From the NCBI RefSeq assembly GCF_000006445.2, contig NC_006046.2:1240001-1304000 (forward strand): a stretch of DNA of 64,000 bases. Direction: 5' to 3'. Source of the stretch: Debaryomyces hansenii CBS767 (taxonomy: Eukaryota; Ascomycota; Pichiomycetes; Serinales; Debaryomycetaceae). Positions 27,881 through 37,461 of the stretch are shown here, piece after piece. Every line of letters begins with the position of its first letter. Within the stretch, counting starts at the first letter, position 1. The position numbers and the translations under genes were made by a program. The notes under the pieces were generated by a model. It was not told where the DNA came from, did not search any database, and worked only from the letters and a program-made list of their open reading frames with translations.

Positions 27881-28128
27881 ACTACTCGGATTAAATCCAC
27901 ATCTTGCTATAGCTGTATTGTGTAATGCATTGTATACTTCTTGTTTTTAATTGTTTTAAATGCTTGTTTTTTTGAAAAGTGATGTAATGTAGTCTTCTGT
28001 ACCCTTAGATTTGTTCTACGGTTTCCGTTAGAAATATAGGTTGGATTGGAACGTTGTATATATAAATATTGGTAGTGAATTGATGCGAGTACAAAATTCT
28101 TAGATCATAATCGCAAACAACAATTAAT

Positions 28129-28143
28129 ATGATCTATTTATAA
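28129..28143 (+). promoter_or_regulatory. Four-codon upstream ORF before the FGGY kinase
   Basis: ATG ATC TAT TTA TAA ends 5 bp before the kinase ATG at 28149. If the transcript starts upstream of it, it would reduce translation of the main frame. Confidence 0.4.
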
Positions 28144-28148
28144 TCGAT

Positions 28149-29858
28149 ATGACTACAATTGGAGTTGATATAGGAACAGGATCTGTTAGAGTCTGTTTAA
28201 ACAATCCAGATAACTTCAAAACCGCTTTTAAACCTATCAAGACCAATAAACATAACACATTTTCTAACTACATAACTCAATCGTCGCAGGAAATCTATCA
28301 GTGTATACTTGCATTACTCAAAGAATTAGTGAATGAACCAGTCGTTTCAATATCGTTTACTGCAACATGCTCCATGGTAGTCATGGAAAGGGTTAGGATT
28401 GGTAGCGAAATTTATCTTAAACCATGTGCAGTTAATTTTGAAGGTGATGACAGTAAGCAAGATATCATACTCTGGATGGATAATCGATCGATCGAGCAAA
28501 CCAGATTTTTAAATGAAATGGTGAACGAGAAGGAATTATCTAGGGTAGGTGGCAAGTTTATTCCGGAAATGGGATTACCCAAGTTAAAATGGTTGCAAGA
28601 TCATATAACTAAAGATATAGTGTGTTTTGAACTTTATGATTGGTTCAGTTACTTGTTTTTGGTCGGAGGATTTGACAAAAAGGGACTCGTGCCTTATGTT
28701 GCTGAACCCATCGAGCATATGCAAGAATATCCCACCGTGTCTGAAGCAATGGATGGGTCCATCAAGGGTTGGACAACTGAATTTTTGAAACAGATCGGCA
28801 TCGGCTCTCATATTTCTATTGGCAGATCAGAATTTAACTTGAGTACGTCGGGACTATTGCCTATAGGTATTCCTTTGGGTTACGTTCATGAGAATGCTTA
28901 CAATCTGAGAGAAAAGATAGCTGTAGCCAACGGGTGCATCGATTGTTATGCAGGGTGGTTATCTACAATTGGACCCGAATTTGCTGTCGAAAACCACCTC
29001 TCTATGATTGCCGGGACGTCTACATGCTTCATTCTTTCGACGCCGTCATCTCAATATAATGCAATTAAGGGAATCTGGGGCCCGTTTTCACAGTTACTAG
29101 CTCTACCGTTGGATATATTTGAATTTGGACAGCCGGCTACAGGAAAATTGTTCGAACAGCTCTTTGCAAACTACGCGCTGGTGGTATCATCTTTGAACAC
29201 TGACGATATCTTTGCATTACTCGAGTACAAAACTGCGACGCTCGAAGTCAATAGAATCTCCACCATCACCGAAATCATTAAGAACTACTTCTGGTACATC
29301 GACCAGTACGGCAACAGAAGCCCGTATAACGACTTCTCCATGAGCGAAATGATCATAGACGGCCACAATTCCTCCAACAACTTGGAATCCATCACCAACG
29401 GAACCACCCTCATGGGTCTCGTAATACGGTACAATCTAGTCTTGGAGTTTCTCTGTTTCCAAACCCGACAAATATTGGAGATCATCCAGGCCTCCAATGG
29501 GCCTCTTGTCGACTCCATCACTGTAAGTGGCTCCCAAGGCAACAACAAACGATTCATGCGACTCCTAGCTGCCGTAACTGGGATGCAAGTTAAAATACTA
29601 AAGCTGTCTACAAATGTGAAGTACAATGTCGTGAAAGGGTCTGCCATCATTAGCAGTATAGGCCATCACCTACTAACTGGATGCAAAAATTACCAAAATA
29701 CAATAAATGGTAGCATACCAATTGACGCCGACTACGATATTATTTATCCGGACCATAGTATTGCCGAATTAGGTTCGCTACTAGACAAAAAGTACAAAGT
29801 GTTCCTAGAAATGGCTATGGCTCAACAAAATTATCGCAGAATCATAAATTCAATGTAA
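28149..29858 (+). CDS. FGGY-family carbohydrate kinase (YDR109C-like, D-ribulokinase)
   Basis: The 569-aa protein starts with the FGGY phosphate-binding strand (GVDIGTGSVRVCL). It has LWMDNRS near residue 115, the EMGLPKLKWLQ segment, a conserved GCIDCYAGWLS with the probable catalytic Asp, and SMIAGTSTCF followed by WGPF. These features match the YDR109C/FGGY group that phosphorylates D-ribulose. The S. cerevisiae protein is longer (715 aa). One region at about nucleotides 29280-29580 uses more C-ending codons than the rest of the gene. A four-codon uORF lies just upstream. The kinase class is firm; the substrate is inferred from the subgroup. Confidence 0.85.
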   Translation: MTTIGVDIGTGSVRVCLNNPDNFKTAFKPIKTNKHNTFSNYITQSSQEIYQCILALLKELVNEPVVSISFTATCSMVVMERVRIGSEIYLKPCAVNFEGDDSKQDIILWMDNRSIEQTRFLNEMVNEKELSRVGGKFIPEMGLPKLKWLQDHITKDIVCFELYDWFSYLFLVGGFDKKGLVPYVAEPIEHMQEYPTVSEAMDGSIKGWTTEFLKQIGIGSHISIGRSEFNLSTSGLLPIGIPLGYVHENAYNLREKIAVANGCIDCYAGWLSTIGPEFAVENHLSMIAGTSTCFILSTPSSQYNAIKGIWGPFSQLLALPLDIFEFGQPATGKLFEQLFANYALVVSSLNTDDIFALLEYKTATLEVNRISTITEIIKNYFWYIDQYGNRSPYNDFSMSEMIIDGHNSSNNLESITNGTTLMGLVIRYNLVLEFLCFQTRQILEIIQASNGPLVDSITVSGSQGNNKRFMRLLAAVTGMQVKILKLSTNVKYNVVKGSAIISSIGHHLLTGCKNYQNTINGSIPIDADYDIIYPDHSIAELGSLLDKKYKVFLEMAMAQQNYRRIINSM

Positions 29859-30171
29859 CGTTACATCGGGGAATTTTTGTTTTTTCTCCACGCAGGTAAT
29901 CGTGGAGTAGTTCGGGGCGAGCATAGAGAGTCGATTAAAGGAAAAACTTTTCTTACTCATAGTAAACTAGAATAGAATAATAAACATTTTACTTACAGTA
30001 GTTTAGAGAATTAGAAACAAGAACAATATTTTGAGTTCTTATTGATTTACATTCTAATAATACAAGCTTAAAAGTTTTGTTTAGGTTGTGTAATAATCAG
30101 AAAAAGGATCAACAACTAATAGCTTGTCGGGAGTTGTGAAGAGCGAGAAACTCAAATAATGAATTTATAAG
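29859..30171. other. Intergenic region between kinase and zinc-cluster gene (313 bp)
   Basis: The 3' flank of the kinase includes TTTTTGTTTTTTC, and the promoter of the zinc-cluster gene follows. A three-codon uORF (30159-30170) is at its end. Nothing else is recognised. Confidence 0.6.
30159..30170 (+). promoter_or_regulatory. Three-codon upstream ORF one base before the main ATG
   Basis: ATG AAT TTA TAA ends one base before the ATG at 30172 of the zinc-cluster factor. Such a placement would affect initiation if it is within the transcript leader. Confidence 0.4.
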
Positions 30172-32595
30172 ATGACCGAGATCAACTTTGTTAATAGAAC
30201 CATGGAAATGGATGGAGGATTACCATACCACAGGAATAGTAGTTCAAGTCCGGAGGGAAAGAACAGCGAGGAGAACGGAATAGAAACGGAGATAAGGCAT
30301 AACGGAGTTGGAGAACTGTCCAAACCGAAGAAGAAGAGAAAGACGACTAATAGGGCGTGTGATGCATGTGCGATAAGAAAGGTGAAGTGTGAACAGAATA
30401 GACCTTGTTCGCACTGTGTTAGTAACAACTTGAACTGTACGCAGTTGCGAGAAAGAAAGAAGAGCGGGCCGAAAACACTTCACAAAAAGACGCTCGACAG
30501 TATCAACAGTTTTTCGGAGAAAAAGGGTCCTGAGGGGACGGTACGGCCATCGTTGTCACACCACTCGACGTCGAGTTCGAATACATTGACGACGGTCCAG
30601 GAGTTGATTGCGTCGAACCATGCAGATCACCCCGTGGAGTCGGTGCCGCAGAACTTGACCAACGAAAGTGTGGACAGCATGCGAAACCAAAATGTGTTAA
30701 CGTCTGAACGTCTTGTCAATATCTTGCGGTTGATAGAGGACCCCGTGATGTATAAATGCTTGCAGAACTTGACAGTGCACTCGTTGTTGACTAGTTATGA
30801 AAGTTCAATTAAATTCGTACAGGTACAATTTGCGAACACCAACGGCGAATTGGTTATCCAGTCTACTGACTTAATGGTATTATCGAGGTTGCTAATCATA
30901 TTTACCTTGAATCTATTGATAGTCGAAAACCTAATTAAGTTTCTGTCTGTTGGTTACAAAACACAATTTATGGATGGGGATATTGATCTGTATAAATCTT
31001 TGAAGAATTTGTTGCAGTTGAAAATCACTGAGGTGCTGTTGCCAATAGAACAGTTGTCATTTTTTCCTGGATGTTCAACTGTGCAACAAATGCATATTTC
31101 GCAACAGCTTTACTATAACCAGTCGATATCCGCCTTACACTTATGCAACTTCCACCAAATCACAAACTATTTGAATACTCAAAATCAAAACCAGCAAAAG
31201 CTAATCTATCTTAGAAAGTCGATTACATTTTATCAGTTGATCAACCTTCCCTTCAAAAGTACAGCGGAACTTACAGATGTGCAATTATACGAATTATATG
31301 AATCGTTGTTCACTATGGAGAGTTTATATTTCTTTTTGTCATCAGATTTCATTATTAAAAGTAACAATGTATTGTTAAACGAATGGAATAATTATAACTT
31401 TAGTCATATTCAATTTCATAAGAAATCATCTGACGGTAATTCGCTATTCGAAATATTCAAAATCATTAATAAAGAGGACTTGATCAATTCAAAATCAATC
31501 AACTACCTATTCAAATTTTCCATTTTCAACACCAATAAAAATTCAAGTATCAAAAACATAAAGAAAATCAATAATAATAAAACAATCGGCAATACATCTT
31601 ATATTCAATTCAAGCAATTTTTGAATAGCTTATCAAATGAGGATTTTATGTTTGAAATTTTAAAGTATATTATATTATTCAAAATTATTATTGTCCATTG
31701 CAATGAATTAAATTTCATGCATTTAAAGTGTGAATTAATCGAGTCAGTTATTAACTTGAACAATCTCTTAGACTTTAAGGATAATAACCTTTATTTACAA
31801 ATCAGTAACTATCAATTATTGCCACATTTGATGCAAGTTTTAAAGTTTAATATTGAAATTGACGAAAGCCACTTGAAGGAGAATCAAATGGTCCTTATGA
31901 AATTCACAAAGAACTTGATCGAGCTTTTCCCATTTTGCAATAAGAATATCAAAGACCTTATTTCATGCTACGATGGTTTAAGAACCTGGTTTAACAAGTT
32001 GAGTCAACTTTCTAGTGAAATGAAACAAGATGGTAATGTTAGTGAGAAGGATCAATTCCTCCTTAATGATATTTTGAATGAGTTTGACTCGAAGATGATC
32101 AACTCAACGGAAGCAACAAACCCAAACTCGACCTTCATTACCCATTGTCCAAGTCCCCAGAATTTGTTACGAGATTTTGACTTATCCAATGCCAACCCCT
32201 CTAATGGACTTGACGGTCCTGCTAAGAATACTCCGAATGCTCCAATGACACTAATGACGGGATCAAGTGATCACATCCGAAGCACACTCAACAGTTCTGG
32301 TAGTCTCCACCTGCTTCTTAATCCGTTGCAATCTTTACCAGCAAAACCAGTAGTAACAACTACTGCAGCAACTACAGGCAGGAATGAGGATTTGAGCGAA
32401 TTGATTTCATTATCGTTGTCAGAAAGTGCCAAAAACTTGTGCAATACGTTTCACCAATTTGGTGACGAATTTTCACATAATAATGATAACAGTAATAGTT
32501 TGAGCAATTTGTTTCAATTCAACTCGGCTTCTCGTACAGCGGATTGGTCCGTGGGCAACGAAGAGATAAAATCTCAGCCAAACTTTTTACTTTGA
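30172..32595 (+). CDS. Zn(II)2Cys6 transcription factor, MAL-activator-like
   Basis: The 807-aa protein has one zinc cluster: Cys63-x2-Cys-x6-Cys-x5-Cys-x2-Cys-x6-Cys89 (begins CDACAIRKVKC), preceded by a KKKRK nuclear signal. The linker ERKKSGPKTLHKKTL matches the MAL63/SUC1 subgroup (KKxGPK). Residues about 180-620 form the helical middle-homology-like region. Part of it is Asn/Lys/Ile rich (about 31,380-31,600). The last 170 residues are Ser/Asn-rich, a likely activation region. MAL-type factors activate maltose and sucrose genes, but no such gene is adjacent, so the target is unknown. The uORF at 30159 may limit its translation. Confidence 0.85.
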   Translation: MTEINFVNRTMEMDGGLPYHRNSSSSPEGKNSEENGIETEIRHNGVGELSKPKKKRKTTNRACDACAIRKVKCEQNRPCSHCVSNNLNCTQLRERKKSGPKTLHKKTLDSINSFSEKKGPEGTVRPSLSHHSTSSSNTLTTVQELIASNHADHPVESVPQNLTNESVDSMRNQNVLTSERLVNILRLIEDPVMYKCLQNLTVHSLLTSYESSIKFVQVQFANTNGELVIQSTDLMVLSRLLIIFTLNLLIVENLIKFLSVGYKTQFMDGDIDLYKSLKNLLQLKITEVLLPIEQLSFFPGCSTVQQMHISQQLYYNQSISALHLCNFHQITNYLNTQNQNQQKLIYLRKSITFYQLINLPFKSTAELTDVQLYELYESLFTMESLYFFLSSDFIIKSNNVLLNEWNNYNFSHIQFHKKSSDGNSLFEIFKIINKEDLINSKSINYLFKFSIFNTNKNSSIKNIKKINNNKTIGNTSYIQFKQFLNSLSNEDFMFEILKYIILFKIIIVHCNELNFMHLKCELIESVINLNNLLDFKDNNLYLQISNYQLLPHLMQVLKFNIEIDESHLKENQMVLMKFTKNLIELFPFCNKNIKDLISCYDGLRTWFNKLSQLSSEMKQDGNVSEKDQFLLNDILNEFDSKMINSTEATNPNSTFITHCPSPQNLLRDFDLSNANPSNGLDGPAKNTPNAPMTLMTGSSDHIRSTLNSSGSLHLLLNPLQSLPAKPVVTTTAATTGRNEDLSELISLSLSESAKNLCNTFHQFGDEFSHNNDNSNSLSNLFQFNSASRTADWSVGNEEIKSQPNFLL

Positions 32596-33573
32596 CGATT
32601 AACACATTATAGAATTTTTATAGAACCATGCTGTGCAGCTTAGATGATCTTTTTTGTTAATGCTTTTTTTTACCTATATTATTTAGATCACGTTTATGGC
32701 ACCTTTGAATGGTGTACACTATCCATTGTTTCTACGACTCCAATATAATGATATCCTAATTTACCTATAAGAAATGTAGATCACAGTATGATGCGTGGAT
32801 CCTCCATACGTTTATGTTCTTCGTTATATCCTATAACAAAAACCTCCATTTTTCACCTGCAAACATAGATAATATCACATAGATAAGACCACATGTAATT
32901 GACCTGCCGTAATCAAGCCATATAAACTGATCAATCAACGAAGTTGCAGCCGTATTGCACGCTTACCTGGTTATAGTAGTCAGAATGTCGCACTGAAACC
33001 ACCACATACGACATTAATCTCAAAAATTTCACTCTCAAAATTTGTCGTGTTAAATACCAAAATTGGTGGTTGAATTCATCTTTGCTGAACTTAGACAAGG
33101 ATAAGTTACCAAGTAATTGACTTACTAACGGACAATTTAATTAAATTATACGGTATCATTACATTATATTAAGAGATCTAAAATCTGTTAGGAAGTAATA
33201 AATTTAATTATAAATACAATTGATTAATTTTATTAAACAAGTCAAAAATCGATAAATTGTTTTTGTCATTCTAATACATATAGATCAAATTTCAGAACGC
33301 CTATAAATCAAATTGTTCAGATTGACGTATATTGGCGATTAAATTGAGTAAACAACTTGTTGGTTATTAGGAATACAGCAACTGAATTGAATTCTGGCAT
33401 TCTAGCATTGATTTTCCATTCCTTTTTGTTTTGTTAATTGTTTTGTTATACATATTTATAATTGGGTCATTTTCATCTAATTCGAACGAAAGGGTATCCA
33501 TTCATTACTGATACACGCACCATCTAAGTACAATTATTTTTCATATCATATTACTTCATAAGATTCATAAATT
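32596..33573. other. 978-bp intergenic region
   Basis: This region separates two plus-strand genes and should hold the terminator of the zinc-cluster gene and the promoter of the PP2A gene. A 5' half with mixed composition is followed by very AT-rich DNA (33120-33260). I found no RNA gene, repeat or ORF with family features. Confidence 0.6.
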
Positions 33574-34623
33574 ATGGATTTAGACACTGATGTTCCAATG
33601 GAGGACGTTAGCAATGACCAACAATTGAACCAAAGATTCGATGAATCTACGTCTGGTCCAGGCCAGCAACAATCACAGCCATCTAACAGCAAAGATTTGA
33701 ACACATCGTCCATTAATCAATTAGATCAATGGATTGAAAAACTATCTGCGTGCGAGCCATTATCAGAGGGGGATGTAAAAAACTTGTGCGATATGGCCAT
33801 GGATGTTTTACAGTTTGAAGAGAATGTGCAACCGGTCCAAGTCCCGGTAACTATATGTGGGGATGTTCACGGACAATTTCACGATTTGATGGAGTTGTTT
33901 AAGATCGGGGGACCATGTCCAGACACGAACTATTTATTCATGGGTGATTATGTTGATAGAGGATACTATTCAGTGGAAACTGTTTCATACTTAGTTTGTA
34001 TGAAGGTGAGGTACCCTAATAGAATTACTATATTGAGAGGTAATCACGAGTCCAGACAAATCACACAAGTGTACGGATTCTATGATGAATGTCTAAGGAA
34101 ATACGGTTCTGCGGCCGTTTGGAAATTGTTCACCGACTTATTCGACTATTTCCCTATTACTGCATTGGTTGATAATAAGGTATTCTGCTTGCACGGAGGA
34201 TTATCACCAATGATCGAAACGATTGATCAAGTAAGAGAATTGAATAGAATCCAGGAAGTTCCACATGAAGGTCCTATGTGTGACTTGTTATGGTCTGATC
34301 CTGACGATCGAGGTGGATGGGGGATTTCTCCAAGAGGTGCAGGATTCACTTTTGGTCAAGATATTTCAGAACAATTCAACCACACTAATGACTTAAGTTT
34401 AATTGCAAGAGCTCACCAGTTGGTAATGGAAGGTTACTCATGGTCCCATCAAGAGTCTGTGGTGACCATCTTCTCTGCACCAAACTATTGTTATAGATGT
34501 GGTAACCAGGCAGCCATCATGGAAGTGGATGAACAGCATAACAGACAATTCTTACAATATGACCCATCAGTCAGACCAGGCGAACCAACTGTGACAAGAA
34601 AAACTCCCGACTACTTCTTATGA
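33574..34623 (+). CDS. PPH21: Protein phosphatase 2A catalytic subunit
   Basis: The 349-aa protein has a Gln/Ser-rich N-terminal extension of about 45 residues, as in yeast Pph21/Pph22. It is followed by the PP2A core: [44 protein letters not shown] and the tail TRKTPDYFL, whose last Leu is the methylation site. It is a Ser/Thr phosphatase of the cell cycle and TOR signalling. In S. cerevisiae PPH21 (YDL134C) is near SRF1 and CDC53, and PPH22 (YDL188C) is near VMA1. This single gene lies between the counterparts of both neighbourhoods. I give the symbol PPH21 by convention; it could equally be called PPH22. Confidence 0.95.
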   Translation: MDLDTDVPMEDVSNDQQLNQRFDESTSGPGQQQSQPSNSKDLNTSSINQLDQWIEKLSACEPLSEGDVKNLCDMAMDVLQFEENVQPVQVPVTICGDVHGQFHDLMELFKIGGPCPDTNYLFMGDYVDRGYYSVETVSYLVCMKVRYPNRITILRGNHESRQITQVYGFYDECLRKYGSAAVWKLFTDLFDYFPITALVDNKVFCLHGGLSPMIETIDQVRELNRIQEVPHEGPMCDLLWSDPDDRGGWGISPRGAGFTFGQDISEQFNHTNDLSLIARAHQLVMEGYSWSHQESVVTIFSAPNYCYRCGNQAAIMEVDEQHNRQFLQYDPSVRPGEPTVTRKTPDYFL

Positions 34624-35138
34624 TTTATTGTTCTTTTGTGTATTTTTTAATGCTTTTGTTCTATGACTGATTAATTAATGACGAATTGTTGTTTTTCTTT
34701 GCTTTCATTTTCTTCTGGCCATCTTTTTTTACTATTATACTATCATTATTTAAAATTTCCTTGTTATTGTATACATTTAGTACTTATTACAGGCTCATTA
34801 AAAGCTTTTTAACGTTGTTTTTTTTTACATTGCCTACATTTATAGTTATCAATCATATCGCTGTTCTGCTTGAGTGGCTGTTTTATGAAATCTCACCTTA
34901 TTTGTAGTATAACCATCCTGGTACCGTCCTTGTCTCTTACTGTTACATTTGATGCAAAATAGTGTATTTACCAAAAACATATTTTAACCAACCAGAGCTT
35001 TTAATTTTCAAATATAATCAATATGAGATTTGATGATATAGTAAGTAGAATATTTCTAAAGTCAGTTAACATTAATAGATATATATTCAACTGAATAGTA
35101 GATATATCTATTGAGAATCGAAATATTAAATACAAATA
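34624..35138. other. 515-bp intergenic region (PP2A to NDUFA9)
   Basis: It is rich in T runs in the first half (34690-34840), typical of a 3' flank, then AT-rich promoter DNA for the NDUFA9-type gene. No other feature is recognised. Confidence 0.6.
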
Positions 35139-36281
35139 ATGTTGAGAGTTTCCGCTAGACAAATAAGCCCAGTGGGTAGACAAACAAGATCTATTTACAC
35201 TTCCGTTTTAGACTCGGACATTAATATTACAAGAAACGGGAAAGTTAATGTTTCGGTGGGTCATGGTGGACGTTCGTCTAGAACTGGATACACTGCTACT
35301 GTTTTCGGTGCTTCTGGGTTTTTAGGTCGTTATTTGACTTCCAAATTGGCCAGACACGGTACCACTACTGTTGTACCATTCAGAGATGATATGAAAAAGA
35401 GATTTTTAAAGGTTACTGGGGATTTAGGAGTTGTTAACTTTGTTGAAATTGATGCCAGAAACTTGAAGTCGATTCAAGATTCCGTTGCTCATTCTGATAT
35501 TGTCTTCAATTGTATCGGGGTCGACTATAACACCAAGAACTTTTCGATGGCAGATGTTAACATTGGGTTAACGGAAAGAATCACACAAGCGGTCAAAGAT
35601 GCTGGTGTTCCAAGATTTGTTCATGTTTCGTCGTATAATGCTAACCCAGACTCAAAGTCTGTCTTCTACGCAACTAAGGGTGTCGGTGAACAAGTTGTGC
35701 GTGATATCTTACCAGAGTCTACAATCGTTAGACCAGCTCCAATGTTCGGCCGTGAAGACAACTTATTAAACTATTTAGGACCAAAGTTGAAAATGTGGAC
35801 TCCAAATAAGAATGCCAAAGAAATTTACCCAATCCACGTTATGGACGTCGCCAGAGGTTTAGAAAAGATCGGTTTTGATGACTCCACTCTTGGCCAAACT
35901 TATGAATTATACGGTCCTGAAAAATTCTCCTACCACGAAATCAGACAAATGATTCACGGTATCACTCAAAATTTTGCTCAAGCTGGTCCTTTACCTTACA
36001 GTTTTGCTGATTACCAAATTCCATTACCACTTGCTAAACTAGTCGCTGAACTTAAGCAATTGGTGTACTGGAAGTTAACAAACCCAGATCAAATCGAAAG
36101 ACATTTAATCAACCAAACTATTGACCCAACTGCTAAGACTTTCAAAGATTTAGAAATTGAAGATTTAGACCAATTGGCTAATGTGTTGTTCACATACGTC
36201 AAGCACTGGAGACATCCATTGATTGCCCAAAAGGGTGCTCCATCAGCTAAAGAATTACGTCAAATCCAACATTTCTCGTAA
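35139..36281 (+). CDS. NADH:ubiquinone oxidoreductase 39/40-kDa subunit (NDUFA9)
   Basis: The 380-aa protein has an Arg/Ser-rich N-terminal presequence (about 25 residues) followed by an extended SDR fold. The Rossmann motif is GASGFLG (57-63), with VSSYNANPDSKSVFYATKG in place of the YxxxK region and TIVRPAPMFGREDN after it. This is the NDUFA9-type accessory subunit of mitochondrial complex I, which binds NADPH structurally. S. cerevisiae has no complex I, so the gene marks a yeast with a full respiratory chain, as in Debaryomyces and Candida. Codon bias is moderate to high. Confidence 0.95.
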   Translation: MLRVSARQISPVGRQTRSIYTSVLDSDINITRNGKVNVSVGHGGRSSRTGYTATVFGASGFLGRYLTSKLARHGTTTVVPFRDDMKKRFLKVTGDLGVVNFVEIDARNLKSIQDSVAHSDIVFNCIGVDYNTKNFSMADVNIGLTERITQAVKDAGVPRFVHVSSYNANPDSKSVFYATKGVGEQVVRDILPESTIVRPAPMFGREDNLLNYLGPKLKMWTPNKNAKEIYPIHVMDVARGLEKIGFDDSTLGQTYELYGPEKFSYHEIRQMIHGITQNFAQAGPLPYSFADYQIPLPLAKLVAELKQLVYWKLTNPDQIERHLINQTIDPTAKTFKDLEIEDLDQLANVLFTYVKHWRHPLIAQKGAPSAKELRQIQHFS

Positions 36282-36351
36282 ATCCATGTTCAACTCACAT
36301 TTGTTCCCTCTAATTTCTGGTTACGCTAATATAGAGTAGTACACCAATCCC

Positions 36352-36373
36352 TATATATTATATATTATATATT
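36352..36373 (+). repeat. Short TATATTA tandem repeat
   Basis: The sequence CTATATATTATATATTATATATTG follows the NDUFA9-type stop by about 70 bp; it has three imperfect 7-base units. It may act in 3'-end formation, since TATATA-type efficiency elements are common in yeast 3' flanks. Confidence 0.5.
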
Positions 36374-36554
36374 GCATATCTTCAATTTTTTGTTAGTTTC
36401 TTAATATAAATTACGTTTGAAAAATAAAGTAGTTCGGTTAATCGACCGGAAAACTCCGTACTGATAAGAGAAATCTCCCCAGGACCTTAGACCTCTATTT
36501 TTCTTCGACGTATATTTTTTTCCCGATCTATAGCTTACAATTGACCAATTCTTG

Positions 36555-37133
36555 ATGAGTTATAAATTGCCACCTGCAAACCAGTTGTCTACTGTTCCAC
36601 GTCCCCAACTCATAGAAGCTCTTAACCATTTATTTGAACCATGTCCGACATTGTCTTCATTGCTTATTTCCAAAGTATTTAGTGGGGGGCTTACATATCC
36701 AGATTATCCAGAGATGATTGAACGATGTAGAGAGGAATTGTTACAGTATCTCGGTTTGGCAGATCTGGAGGCTTATGGTTCGGGTACTGCTGTAAATCCA
36801 GACGTTTCCAAGATTATCGCTGCTCACCCACGTTTAGGTCAATCTGCACCAAATAAGACAGAAAAGTTGTCTGCACATTCATCTCAAGAACAGAGATCTT
36901 TGCAAGGTTCTGAAGAAGAATCTCGTAAGCTCAATGAGCTCAATGAGCAGTATGAAGCTACATTCCCCGGATTAAGGTACGTTGTGTTCGTGAATGGGAG
37001 ACCAAGATCTGTCATAATGCAAAACATGATCGACAGAATTAATAGAAACGACATCTCCCAAGAAAGAAGGGATGCTTTTAACGCTATGTGTGATATTGCT
37101 TTAGATAGAGCTAAGAAGTTGAATTCCGTGTAG
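36555..37133 (+). CDS. OHCU decarboxylase (uricolytic pathway)
   Basis: The first ATG is at 36555 (MSYKLPPANQ), giving 192 aa; the frame is open one codon upstream only as TTG. Family features are the catalytic His in AHPRLGQSAP, SSQEQRSLQ, LNELNEQYEATFPGL and FVNGRPRSVIMQNM. The enzyme decarboxylates 2-oxo-4-hydroxy-4-carboxy-5-ureidoimidazoline to S-allantoin, completing uric acid oxidation after urate oxidase and HIU hydrolase. No peroxisomal SKL end is visible (it ends LNSV). S. cerevisiae lacks the urate-oxidase route, so the gene points to purine use as nitrogen source. The neighbours are unrelated. Confidence 0.92.
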   Translation: MSYKLPPANQLSTVPRPQLIEALNHLFEPCPTLSSLLISKVFSGGLTYPDYPEMIERCREELLQYLGLADLEAYGSGTAVNPDVSKIIAAHPRLGQSAPNKTEKLSAHSSQEQRSLQGSEEESRKLNELNEQYEATFPGLRYVVFVNGRPRSVIMQNMIDRINRNDISQERRDAFNAMCDIALDRAKKLNSV

Positions 37134-37461
37134 TAGTAGAACACGAAGTACAATTACCATTTTCCCGTCAATGCATATAATTTCTGGAACTCTTCGAATT
37201 TCTTCCGGCCTAAATGGTTAATTACATTTCAAAAGACAGATACGGCCACATACGACCTATCAACTGTATATACTTCTGTAGATATATAGGAATACATTCT
37301 TGTATTTGACAGAATCGGTACATATTCCTTTTATGTTTTTGACACGACCTACCTTGCACTCGTCCATTATAATCAACCTACTCTGATAAAGAAAGTCTGG
37401 ACTTAATATTCTTACATCAGATAAAGCTTAACGTATTTTCTGTATATTATAGATCATCAGA
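37134..37461. other. VMA1 promoter region (328 bp)
   Basis: This is the interval between the OHCU decarboxylase stop and the VMA1 initiator ATG at 37462. It is AT-rich. No further element is recognised. Confidence 0.6.

Noticed and set aside
36421..36480. GGTTAATCGACCGG resembling a tRNA B-box
   Set aside because: It does not match GGTTCGANTCC, and no acceptor or anticodon stem can be drawn around it.
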